This document shows, piece after piece, positions 1-7,120 of a stretch of DNA of 38,022 nt; position 1 is the stretch's first letter, and every line of letters begins with the position of its first letter. The notes under the pieces were generated by a model, which was not told the origin of the DNA, searched no databases, and was given only the letters and a program-made list of their open reading frames with translations. The position numbers and the translations under genes were made by a program. The stretch comes from Acinetobacter sp. B51(2017). Lineage in GTDB: Bacteria > Pseudomonadota > Gammaproteobacteria > Pseudomonadales > Moraxellaceae. The stretch is taken from the NCBI RefSeq assembly GCF_003711395.1, contig NZ_PJRJ01000028.1:1-38022 (forward strand), read 5' to 3'.

Positions 1-48
1 TTTTTTCGCAAGAGATGCGATGGATGTCTGGTGATTTATAGTCATAAA

Positions 49-83
49 TTTTAGTCCCCACTTGTTTTTAAGTGGGGACTAAA
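49..83 (-). terminator. Rho-independent terminator after the tyrB-like gene
   Basis: Two 14-base arms (50-63 and 70-83) pair perfectly around a 6-base loop, with a TAGTCCCCACTT-type stem. It lies about 45 bases past the stop of the leftward aminotransferase gene and ends that transcription unit. Bases 1-48 hold only a 5-bp hairpin (6-20) next to a T-run; I see no gene there. Confidence 0.75.
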
Positions 84-127
84 TTAAGGCTTATAGGATG
101 AATTCATAAGGTGTGTTCAGCGGACGC

Positions 128-1291
128 CTACACATAACTTAAGTTCTTTTGATTAAGACCCGCAATACATAAACGCCCACTTCCAACCAAGTAAATGGCA
201 TAGTCATCGCGTAATTGCTGCACTTGTGCAGGACTTAATCCCGTATAGCTAAACATACCTTGTTGCGTAGTGAGGTAAGAGAAATCGTGCTCTAATGCTT
301 GCTCTAACTGATCACGTAAAGACTGCCGCATCTGTTGCATGCGTAAACGCATTTCTTCAACTTGCTGCTGCCACAGAGCATATAACTTTGGGGTGTTGAG
401 CACATGACTCACCAAAAGTGCGCCTGTGCTTGGTGGGCTCGAATAAATCTTACGGACTAAGGATTTTAGCTGACCTTCTACCCGAATGCGTGCCTCTGTA
501 TCAGGACAAACAATACTTAAACTTCCGACACGTTCACCATATAAAGAAAAAATCTTAGAGCAGGAATGGCTGACCATAAAGCTTAAATTCGCCTGTAGTG
601 CTTGGCAAATGGCATAATTGTCTTGCTGTAACCCTTGGCTAAAACCTTGATAAGCCATGTCAAACACAGCAATTAACTCACGCGTTTTTAGCACTTGGAT
701 GACTTGATCCCATTGTGCTTGGCTTAAGTCAGCACCTGTAGGATTATGGCAACACGGATGTAGCAATACGACATTTTTTGGGGCTAATGTGTTTAAACAA
801 TCCAGCATACCCTTAAAGTCTACGCCTTGCGTGCTGGCATCATAATAAGGATAAGTATGACAGTTGACACCTGAGGCAGTAAAAATACTGATGTGATTTT
901 CCCAAGTTGGATTGCTGACCCATAGCTGACTGTTCGGAAAAAACTGATGAATAAAATCAGCAGCTAACTTTAAAGCACCAGAACCGCCTAAACTTTGTAC
1001 TGTAGCAATCCGATCCAACGCTGCTGGGTCAGCAGTTGAGAAAATCAACTGCTGTGAAGCTTGATTAAAGCGCTGAAGACCTGACATAGGTAAATATAAT
1101 TTAACCTGTTTCAGTTGGGTGTCTAAGTCAGCATAAGCCTGTTGAATAGCTTGCAGTTGAGGCACTTGTTGCTGTTCATCATAATATAAGCCAATGCTTA
1201 AATTAACTTTATGAGCACGCGGATCTTTTTGATAAGCGTCCATTAAGGATAAAATGGGGTCGCCAGCATAAGTGGGAATATGATTAAACAT
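128..1291 (-). CDS. tyrB: Aromatic amino acid aminotransferase (TyrB/AspC family)
   Basis: A cytoplasmic PLP enzyme of fold type I, 387 residues, close to the 397 of E. coli TyrB. The PLP lysine is K246 in the motif SHSCSKIFSLYGERVG. N183 in HNPTGA, D211 in VFDMAYQG and R254 in YGER fill the expected cofactor and substrate positions. The family exchanges amino groups between tyrosine, phenylalanine or aspartate and 2-oxoglutarate. The TyrB rather than AspC role is inferred from context: the gene starts only 4 bases after the stop of an aromatic amino acid permease and is downstream of hpd, so it probably makes 4-hydroxyphenylpyruvate for Hpd. The residues before the lysine (SCSK) differ from the more common SFSK, a minor oddity. 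ATG start. Confidence 0.85.
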   Translation of the reverse strand: MFNHIPTYAGDPILSLMDAYQKDPRAHKVNLSIGLYYDEQQQVPQLQAIQQAYADLDTQLKQVKLYLPMSGLQRFNQASQQLIFSTADPAALDRIATVQSLGGSGALKLAADFIHQFFPNSQLWVSNPTWENHISIFTASGVNCHTYPYYDASTQGVDFKGMLDCLNTLAPKNVVLLHPCCHNPTGADLSQAQWDQVIQVLKTRELIAVFDMAYQGFSQGLQQDNYAICQALQANLSFMVSHSCSKIFSLYGERVGSLSIVCPDTEARIRVEGQLKSLVRKIYSSPPSTGALLVSHVLNTPKLYALWQQQVEEMRLRMQQMRQSLRDQLEQALEHDFSYLTTQQGMFSYTGLSPAQVQQLRDDYAIYLVGSGRLCIAGLNQKNLSYV

Positions 1292-1295
1292 AACA

Positions 1296-2681
1296 TTATC
1301 CTGAAATATTAAGTTTGCTGCTTAAAGCTTTATTGGCAAGTTTCTTTTGTTGTACATAATAAGCAAGGGTTAAAATTGCAATCCAACATGGCAACAGTAA
1401 CACTGCAACGCGCATTGGGCTTTGACTCATAATCAGTAAAATACCCGCCATAAAAGCAATACATAAATAATTGCCAAATGGATAAAATAAACTAGGGAAC
1501 AGCGTCGCTTGTGCATTTCTTAGCATATATTGCTTAAACTTGAGATGAGTATAGGAGATCACCACCCAGTTAATCACAATTGCAGCGACAACCAGCATCA
1601 TCAGTAAGCTAAAGGCTGTTTCTGGGAACAGGAAGTTCAACAATACGCACAATAAGGTAAAAAATGCCGACACCATCAGGGCATTGACTGGAATACCACG
1701 CGGATTAATCTTGGCTAAAAACTGCGGTGCATTACCTTGTTGAGCCAAGCCTAGCAACATGCGACTGGTACAGTAATTAGTACTGTTATAAACAGAAACC
1801 GCAGCACTGAGCACAATGAAATTCAAAGCTGTTGCCACGCCTTGACTACCTAAAGAGTCAAAAATTAGGACAAACGGACTGCCGCCTTGTGCCATTTGAT
1901 TCCACGGATATAAGGATAAAATCACCACTAAGGTCAAGATATAAAATAGCAATACGCGATAGACAATTTGATTAATTGCTTTAGGTAAGGTTTTTTGTGG
2001 ATTGTCAGTTTCTGCTGCTGCAATACCGACCAATTCAATGCCACCAAAGGCAAACATAATCATCGCCATTGCCATGACTAAACCCATCACGCCATTCGGG
2101 AAAAAGCCACCCAATTCCCATAAATTATTTAAAGAAGCGCTTGAGCCACCTGAACCACTGGCCAGTAAATAACTACCAAAAGCGATCATGGCGATAATGG
2201 CTACGACTTTAATAATGGATAGCCAAAACTCCATTTCACCAAAAATTTTGACATGCAATAAGTTAATCACATTAATAAAAATGAAAAAGCCTAAGGCAGA
2301 GATCCACGTCGGCAATTCCGGCCACCAATAATGAATGTACAAGCCAATGGCACTGAGTTCTGCCATACATACTAAAACATTCAGCACCCAGTAGTTCCAG
2401 CCCGACATAAAGCCTGCAAATTTGCCCCAATATTTATAGGCAAAATGACTAAATGAACCACTGACGGGTTCATGTACAATCATTTCACCCAATTGACGCA
2501 TCATTAAAAAGGCAATCAAACCAGCGATGGCGTAACCTAAAATAACAGCAGGTCCTGCCAGTTGAATGGTTTGGGAAACACCGAGAAATAAACCTGTTCC
2601 AATTGAGCCGCCTAAGGCTATTAATTGAATATGACGATTTTTAAGGCCTTTTTTCAGTTGGCCTGATTCAGAGCTATGCAT
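1296..2681 (-). CDS. aroP: Aromatic amino acid permease (APC family, AroP/PheP type)
   Basis: A 461-residue inner-membrane transporter with about 12 hydrophobic segments. The N-terminus has the amino acid permease hallmark LKNRHIQLIALGGSIGTGLF (residues about 13-32), followed by GPAVILGYAIAG and the EPVSGSFSHFA motif. The 461 residues match AroP/PheP. These are proton-driven importers of Phe, Tyr and Trp. Substrate assignment rests on family resemblance plus location between hpd and tyrB, all on the same strand. It is 4 bases from tyrB, so the two are surely co-transcribed. The 118-base gap to hpd contains a terminator-like hairpin, so it may be only partly co-expressed with hpd. Confidence 0.85.
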   Translation of the reverse strand: MHSSESGQLKKGLKNRHIQLIALGGSIGTGLFLGVSQTIQLAGPAVILGYAIAGLIAFLMMRQLGEMIVHEPVSGSFSHFAYKYWGKFAGFMSGWNYWVLNVLVCMAELSAIGLYIHYWWPELPTWISALGFFIFINVINLLHVKIFGEMEFWLSIIKVVAIIAMIAFGSYLLASGSGGSSASLNNLWELGGFFPNGVMGLVMAMAMIMFAFGGIELVGIAAAETDNPQKTLPKAINQIVYRVLLFYILTLVVILSLYPWNQMAQGGSPFVLIFDSLGSQGVATALNFIVLSAAVSVYNSTNYCTSRMLLGLAQQGNAPQFLAKINPRGIPVNALMVSAFFTLLCVLLNFLFPETAFSLLMMLVVAAIVINWVVISYTHLKFKQYMLRNAQATLFPSLFYPFGNYLCIAFMAGILLIMSQSPMRVAVLLLPCWIAILTLAYYVQQKKLANKALSSKLNISG

Positions 2682-2735
2682 GGTTCATCATCCGTGTTGC
2701 GGCGTTATTGTTATTTTTGCCGATCTACAACTAAA

Positions 2736-2772
2736 AAAGGGCTAAGGTATCCGCTTAATGCCGATACCTTAG
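2736..2772 (-). terminator. Hairpin terminator or attenuator between hpd and aroP
   Basis: Arms CTAAGGTATC (2742-2751) and GATACCTTAG (2763-2772) form a perfect 10-bp stem with an 11-base loop. Read on the minus strand the stem is followed by CCC and then six Ts, as expected of an intrinsic terminator for hpd. Read-through could still supply aroP-tyrB. Confidence 0.65.
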
Positions 2773-2799
2773 ACAATTAGGTCCATAACAGAAGATAAA

Positions 2800-3858
2800 T
2801 TAACCGTGTGAGATGTCTAATACACCACGACGGATTTGGTCACGTTCAATCGACTCAAATAATGCTTTGAAATTACCTTCGCCAAAGCCGTCATCAGCCT
2901 TGCGCTGAATAAACTCAAAGAACACAGGACCAATCATGGTTTCTGAGAAAATTTGTAGCAACAAGCGTTTTTCGCCTTGGGTATTGCCGTCGAGTAAAAT
3001 GCCGCGTTGTTGTAATTGTTCGGTCGGTTCGCCGTGATTGGGTAGACGCTCCGCCAACATTTCATAATAGGTTGCAGGCGGTGGGGTCATAAATTTAGCC
3101 CCTAGTGCTTTTAGCTTATCCCAAGTGCCAAGCAAATCATCGGTCGCAAAAGCAATGTGTTGAATACCTTCGCCATTAAATTCTTTTAAAAATTCAGCAA
3201 TTTGACCATTACCTTGTTCTGAATCTTCATTTAATGGTATACGGATTTTACCATCTGGTGCAGTTAAGGCTTTAGAAGTTAAACCAGTATATTCACCTTT
3301 AATGTCAAAATAGCGAATTTCTTGGAAGTTAAAGATTTTTTCATAAAAATCTGCCCAATATTGCATACGACCCTTTTCAACATTATGGGTTAAATGATCA
3401 ATCTCATATAAACCTGTACCGACTGGGTGTGGATCAACACCATCTAAAAACACAAAGTCTTGGCTATAAATATCACAATCCACTAAAAAGATCGGCGCGC
3501 CGCCAATGCCTTGGATCGCTGGAATATTCAATTCCATCGGCCCCACCACATTGTCTAATGCTACTGCACCTAACTTTAAAGCTTGTTGATACGCGGCTGC
3601 GGCATCTTGCGTACGAAAACCCATAGCGCATGCACCTGGACCATGTTGGTTAAAAAATGCCGAGGCATAAGATTCAGGTTGATAATTTAAAATCAGATTA
3701 ATGCCACCTTGGCGCCATAAGCTCACACGTTTGGATTTATGCTGGGCCACATGAGTAAAACCAAGGGTATGAAAAATCTCATCCAATGAACCTTGTTGAC
3801 CGACAAATTCAATAAATTCGAAACCACAAAGTTGCAGTGGGTTTGCCATCGTGTGCAT
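2800..3858 (-). CDS. hpd: 4-Hydroxyphenylpyruvate dioxygenase
   Basis: Converts 4-hydroxyphenylpyruvate, O2 and Fe(II) to homogentisate in tyrosine catabolism; cytoplasmic. 352 residues, the normal length for bacterial HPPD. It is built of two VOC domains, and the active iron site sits in the C-terminal one: H155 in [11 protein letters not shown]234 in [11 protein letters not shown] and E315 in [10 protein letters not shown] correspond to the family's 2-His-1-Glu triad. The start at 3858 is supported by AGAGGAT seven bases upstream; a second ATG lies three codons later. No homogentisate dioxygenase or later pathway genes are in the window. A likely promoter and two symmetric sites lie upstream (3910-4000). 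Confidence 0.95.
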   Translation of the reverse strand: MHTMANPLQLCGFEFIEFVGQQGSLDEIFHTLGFTHVAQHKSKRVSLWRQGGINLILNYQPESYASAFFNQHGPGACAMGFRTQDAAAAYQQALKLGAVALDNVVGPMELNIPAIQGIGGAPIFLVDCDIYSQDFVFLDGVDPHPVGTGLYEIDHLTHNVEKGRMQYWADFYEKIFNFQEIRYFDIKGEYTGLTSKALTAPDGKIRIPLNEDSEQGNGQIAEFLKEFNGEGIQHIAFATDDLLGTWDKLKALGAKFMTPPPATYYEMLAERLPNHGEPTEQLQQRGILLDGNTQGEKRLLLQIFSETMIGPVFFEFIQRKADDGFGEGNFKALFESIERDQIRRGVLDISHG

Positions 3859-3909
3859 AAAATTATCCTCTTTTTTATCTGCAATCCAATTGCATTTTTA
3901 AATCTTTAG

Positions 3910-4000
3910 ACCTCAAGCCTTGAGGTGAATGCGCTCATCTTAACAAGCTAAAATTTGTAAGCAAGAGGTCTAAATTACGAAATACGTAATTTAATTACGT
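3910..4000 (-). promoter_or_regulatory. hpd promoter with two candidate regulator sites
   Basis: On the minus strand a sigma-70-like promoter reads TTGCTT (3959-3964), 16 bases, TAAGAT (3937-3942). Just upstream of the -35 are three ATTACG half-sites forming two overlapping palindromes: AAATTACG/CGTAATTT (3972-3979, 3985-3992) and ACGTAAT/ATTACGT (3984-3990, 3994-4000). That position suits an activator. Just downstream of the expected start point is ACCTCAA/TTGAGGT (3910-3916, 3920-3926), which suits a repressor site or a 5' UTR hairpin. The sequence symmetry is direct; the regulator is unknown. The rest of 4001-4240 is AT-rich with nothing recognisable. Confidence 0.5.
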
Positions 4001-4244
4001 AAAAAATAATTAACATAAAATAAATTAATGATATTCATAATAAATTGTTTTTATTAATAGGGCATTGCTGTTTGTTAATTTTTGTAATCTTATGAGGATT
4101 TGTAAGTTGTAAAATAAGCTAAAGTATTGATATATCATTTTTATTTTTAATAAAAATCAATACAATAAAATGTGTTCATATTTTAATCAGTTTTGTAATA
4201 AAAATAAGTTTATGAATCCTCAACTATTTTTTTAAATAAAAACA

Positions 4245-4273
4245 TTGTCAAACCACTAAAGAGCGCGTATGTT
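4245..4273 (+). promoter_or_regulatory. Promoter of the DAHP synthase leader transcript
   Basis: TTGTCA (4245-4250), a 17-base spacer and TATGTT (4268-4273) form a good sigma-70 promoter. Transcription would begin near 4280, about 30 bases before the first leader peptide and about 320 bases before the structural gene. Confidence 0.6.
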
Positions 4274-4309
4274 ATTTTACAAGTTAAAATTTTATGACAA
4301 GACATTCAC

Positions 4310-4366
4310 ATGCTTTGGCAACCTGCAACCGTTCACGCTTATTTTTATTTTTGGCAATTTAAATAG
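4310..4366 (+). CDS. Leader peptide 1 of the DAHP synthase attenuator
   Basis: An 18-codon ORF encoding MLWQPATVHAYFYFWQFK. Six of its last eight residues are aromatic (Y11 F12 Y13 F14 W15 F17), and the stop codon runs directly into the first pairing segment of an attenuator. This is the layout of ribosome-mediated attenuation in amino acid operons: slow decoding of Phe, Tyr or Trp codons holds the ribosome short of the stop. The ribosome binding site is weak (ACAAGA about nine bases upstream). A second frame, ATG at 4294 to 4362, overlaps it but is Leu/Phe-rich and fits aromatic sensing less well. Function is inferred from sequence and position. Confidence 0.75.
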   Translation: MLWQPATVHAYFYFWQFK

Positions 4367-4367
4367 T

Positions 4368-4442
4368 TGCCCTGACGGCGTTCGGGCACAAAAAAGGTTG
4401 CCCACCAGATATACCTGAGCGGCAACCCGCTCAGGTTTTTTT
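4368..4442 (+). promoter_or_regulatory. Transcription attenuator (antiterminator/terminator)
   Basis: The RNA can fold in two exclusive ways. Segment 1 TGCCC (4368-4372) pairs with segment 2 GGGCA (4384-4388), which frees GGTTGCC (4396-4402) to pair with GGCAACC (4421-4427): the antiterminator. Alternatively segment 2 pairs with TGCCC (4399-4403), leaving the terminator stem ACCTGAGCGG/CCGCTCAGGT (4413-4422, 4427-4436; loop CAAC) and its run of seven Ts. A ribosome at the leader stop (4364-4366) would cover segment 1 and favour termination; one stalled on the aromatic codons would favour read-through. Pairings are read directly; the regulatory behaviour is inferred. Confidence 0.75.
4413..4442 (+). 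terminator. Attenuator terminator upstream of DAHP synthase
   Basis: A perfect 10-bp GC-rich stem (4413-4422 with 4427-4436) with a 4-base loop, followed by TTTTTT. It lies inside the leader, before the gene, so it acts as a conditional terminator rather than the end of a unit. Confidence 0.8.
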
Positions 4443-4468
4443 ATGTCTTGCGTTTTTGGAGAAATATC

Positions 4469-4564
4469 ATGTTTACATTTAAAAATTCATATTTTAGCAA
4501 CGTGTATTGGTTTTACTTTATGCAACTTAGCCGCCATCTGAATAGACCCATAACGCTCAAATAA
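4469..4564 (+). CDS. Leader ORF 2, aromatic-rich, downstream of the attenuator
   Basis: A 31-codon ORF between the attenuator and the DAHP synthase gene. It has a strong ribosome binding site (GGAGA, eight bases before the ATG). Its residues 8-9 are YF and residues 13-17 are YWFYF, giving nine aromatic residues in the first seventeen. The stop lies 37 bases before the DAHP synthase start. A 6-bp hairpin, AGACGC/GCGTCT (4571-4576, 4581-4586), sits between the stop and the gene's Shine-Dalgarno AGAGGA (4587-4592), touching it. I infer a second, possibly translational, layer of aromatic sensing. It could also be a chance AT-rich ORF, but the strong ribosome site and the Trp codon within the cluster argue against that. 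Confidence 0.6.
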   Translation: MFTFKNSYFSNVYWFYFMQLSRHLNRPITLK

Positions 4565-4601
4565 AAGATAAGACGCTAATGCGTCTAGAGGAAAAACAAT
4601 C

Positions 4602-5651
4602 ATGAATGCTTTAAATACTGCACTACATGCTCAGCAAGAAACCACTTTAGTCTTACCACAACAACTCAAACAGCAATTGCCTTTAATTGCACCTTTCGCT
4701 GCACAAGTCGCAGCTCAGCGCCAAACCATTGAAAATATTTTAAATGGTACAGATTCACGCTTACTGATTGTGACAGGGCCATGCTCAATTCATGATGAAG
4801 CTGCAGTGTTAGAGTACGCAGAAAAACTACAAAAATTACAACAACAAGTGCAAGATCACATTGTATTTGTGATGCGTGCTTATATTGAAAAGCCACGTAC
4901 AACAGTAGGCTGGAAAGGTTTTCTTTACGATCCAAATTTAGATGGCTCAAACAACATGCAGTTGGGCCTAGAAAAATCGCGCGCTTTATACTTAAAAATT
5001 ATTGCAATAGGTTTGCCTTTAGCTTCTGAAATATTAAGTCCAATGGCAACTGCTTATTTTGATGACCTTTTAGCTTGGGGCGCTATTGGGGCACGTACCA
5101 GTGAATCGCAAATTCACCGTGAAATTTCCAGCCAAATGCCATTTGCTGTAGGCTTCAAAAATGGCACAGACGGCTAAATTCAAATTGCTTTAGATGCAAT
5201 TCAATCTGCGAGTCAGCCACATCAATTCTTAGGCTTAAGCCAAAGTGGTTTACCTGCAATTTTAAGCTCACGCGGTAATCCTCATGCGCATTTAATTTTA
5301 CGTGGTGCTAATTCAGGTCCAAACTACAGCTTAGCTGCCATTCGGACTATTCAAGCACAAGCGAAAACTGCGCTGCCTGCTTTGGTGATTGATTGTAGCC
5401 ATGGCAACAGCAGTAAAAATCCATTGTTACAACCTGAAGTATTAAAAACTATTATTGCTGAGCGTCCACAGACGCAAGTTCGTGGTGTAATGCTGGAAAG
5501 TCATTTACAAGATGGCGCACAAAAAATCTCGTGCGACATGAATTACGGTCAGTCGGTTACAGATGGTTGCTTAGGTTGGGAGAAAACCGAAGCACTATTT
5601 TTAGAAGTTGCTTCCACTTTAGCTGTACAGCAATTGGCGCAAAGCGCTTAA
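4602..5651 (+). pseudogene. aroG: DAHP synthase (type I, AroF/AroG/AroH family) with internal TAA
   Basis: 3-Deoxy-D-arabino-heptulosonate 7-phosphate synthase joins PEP and erythrose 4-phosphate at the entry of the shikimate pathway. The frame 4602-5651 would encode about 349 residues, the normal length, but TAA at 5175-5177 (codon 192) interrupts it. The rest remains open in the same frame, so this is a single nonsense change; TCA or TTA to TAA would suffice. Before the stop: GPCSIHD with metal ligand C61, EKPRTTVGWKG and GARTSESQIHRE. After it: DCSHGNSS, VMLESHLQDG and SVTDGCLGW, which carry the other three metal ligands (His, Glu, Asp). A 191-residue product should therefore be inactive. 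The leader is intact, suggesting a recent lesion, a sequencing error or stop read-through. Which isozyme this is cannot be told. Confidence 0.85.
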
Positions 5652-5668
5652 AATAACAACATTCAAAA

Positions 5669-5697
5669 AAAGATGCCCATTCGAGGCATCTTTTTTT
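5669..5697 (+). terminator. Terminator after DAHP synthase
   Basis: AAAGATGCC (5669-5677) pairs with GGCATCTTT (5685-5693), followed by more Ts to 5697. It lies 17 bases after the DAHP synthase stop. Confidence 0.85.
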
Positions 5698-5870
5698 ATG
5701 CCTATGCGCAAGAAATCTTGAAAAAGTGCGTGCTATTTGGCAAAGCTAAAATTTGTCTTTTAAGCTTGAGTTTGCCATGATGCAGCATAAAATAAAAACC
5801 CCTAAGTTTTTGTTTAATAAGTAATTCTTATTAAATTACTCGGGATTTAAGCTAAGTTAGGTTCAAGAGC

Positions 5871-7058
5871 ATGTATAACGTAGAACTTTTAGATGAAGCA
5901 CAACGCTTCATGTTTCATATGTTGGGGAAAGTGTTTGAGTTTGGCGGCTCAGACTTATTTATTACTGCGGATTTCCCACCGAGTATGAAGCATCAAGGGG
6001 TCATGAAAAAACTCTCTCAGCAAGCTTTATCGGCGGAAAAAACCAAGTTATTTGCTTATAGTTTAATGAATGATAAGCAACGAAGTGAATTTGAAGCGAA
6101 TTTAGAATGTAACTTTGCCATTAACGTACCGCATGTTTCACGTTTTCGTGTCAATATTTTTCAGCAGCAACATCACGTTGGGATGGTGATTCGTACCATT
6201 ACCGCGGAGATTCCAAACTTTAACAAACTGCAACTGCCAGAAAAGCTTAAAGACGTGATGATGGAAAAACGTGGTTTAATTTTAGTGGTAGGCGCCACAG
6301 GCTCAGGTAAATCTACCTCTTTAGCTGCCATGATTGATCATCGTAACGAACATTCAGCAGGGCATATTATTACTGTAGAAGATCCTGTCGAATACGTGCA
6401 TCAGCATAAACAATCAATGATTACCCATCGTGAAGTGGGTGTAGATAGTCATTCTTGGCACAATGCCTTAAAAAATACATTGCGCCAAGCCCCTGATGTG
6501 ATCTTAATTGGTGAGATTCGGGATACAGAAACCATGGAGCATGCGATTGCATTTGCTGAAACAGGGCACTTATGTTTAGGCACACTGCATGCCAATAATG
6601 CCAACCAAGCCTTAGACCGCATTATTAACTTTTTCCCAGAAGAGCGCCGCAATCAAGTCTTAATGGATTTATCTTCCAATATGAAAGCCATTGTGTCACA
6701 GCGTTTGATTCGTACCCAAGATGGCCAAGGGCGCCGTGCGGCGGTAGAAATATTATTAAACACGCCATTAATTAGTGAAAATATCTTAAAAGGGCATTTT
6801 CATCTACTCAAAGGGATTATGCAAAAGTCGCGTGAACTGGGTATGCAAACCTTTGACCAAGCTTTATTTGAGTTATACAACCAAGGGGCGATTTCCTATG
6901 ACGAAGCTATTCGTAATGCCGACTCAATGAATGAACTACGTTTGCAAATTAAGCTCAACAGTACGCGAGAAGATCAACATCGTCCGACCGAAAACAGTCT
7001 AGCAGGTTTAGACTTCATGCGTGATGAAGATCCTCAACCTGTAGCTGAGTTGAGTTAA
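5871..7058 (+). CDS. pilU: Type IV pilus retraction ATPase, PilU-type
   Basis: A cytoplasmic hexameric secretion-type ATPase that assists PilT in pilus retraction, which in Acinetobacter serves twitching and DNA uptake. 395 residues. It shows Walker A GATGSGKST (141-149), Asp box TVEDPVEY (168-175), Walker B DVILIGEI (209-216) and His box ETGHLCLGTLHANN. The N-terminal GGSDLFITADFPPSMK and the GHIITVEDPVEYVHQH stretch match PilU better than PilT. The final 35 residues are a polar tail beyond the conserved core. The gene stands alone, without pilT next to it, and is followed at 7121 by a gene on the other strand. The ATG has AAGAG upstream. Confidence 0.88.
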   Translation: MYNVELLDEAQRFMFHMLGKVFEFGGSDLFITADFPPSMKHQGVMKKLSQQALSAEKTKLFAYSLMNDKQRSEFEANLECNFAINVPHVSRFRVNIFQQQHHVGMVIRTITAEIPNFNKLQLPEKLKDVMMEKRGLILVVGATGSGKSTSLAAMIDHRNEHSAGHIITVEDPVEYVHQHKQSMITHREVGVDSHSWHNALKNTLRQAPDVILIGEIRDTETMEHAIAFAETGHLCLGTLHANNANQALDRIINFFPEERRNQVLMDLSSNMKAIVSQRLIRTQDGQGRRAAVEILLNTPLISENILKGHFHLLKGIMQKSRELGMQTFDQALFELYNQGAISYDEAIRNADSMNELRLQIKLNSTREDQHRPTENSLAGLDFMRDEDPQPVAELS

Positions 7059-7084
7059 AATAGCCTAAGTAATATGAAAATAAC

Positions 7085-7104
7085 AAGGGAGTCAAAACTC
7101 CCTT
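7085..7104. terminator. Shared terminator between pilU and the MFS gene
   Basis: AAGGGAGT (7085-7092) and ACTCCCTT (7097-7104) form a perfect stem with a CAAA loop in the 62-base gap between two convergent genes. The T-tracts on both sides are weak. Confidence 0.55.
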
Positions 7105-7120
7105 CATTTAAAAAATAACA

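Noticed and set aside
1..40. Small TCGCA/TGCGA hairpin next to a T-run at the left edge.
   Set aside because: The T-run is on the wrong side for a plus-strand terminator, and the window edge cuts the context.
4294..4362. A 22-codon ORF overlapping leader peptide 1 in another frame, Leu/Phe-rich.
   Set aside because: It lacks Tyr and Trp codons and the clustered aromatic run; its ribosome site is no better, and the other frame ends exactly at the first attenuator segment.
4666..4950. A 94-codon antisense frame inside DAHP synthase.
   Set aside because: It is antisense to a clearly conserved protein and has no ribosome site or family features.
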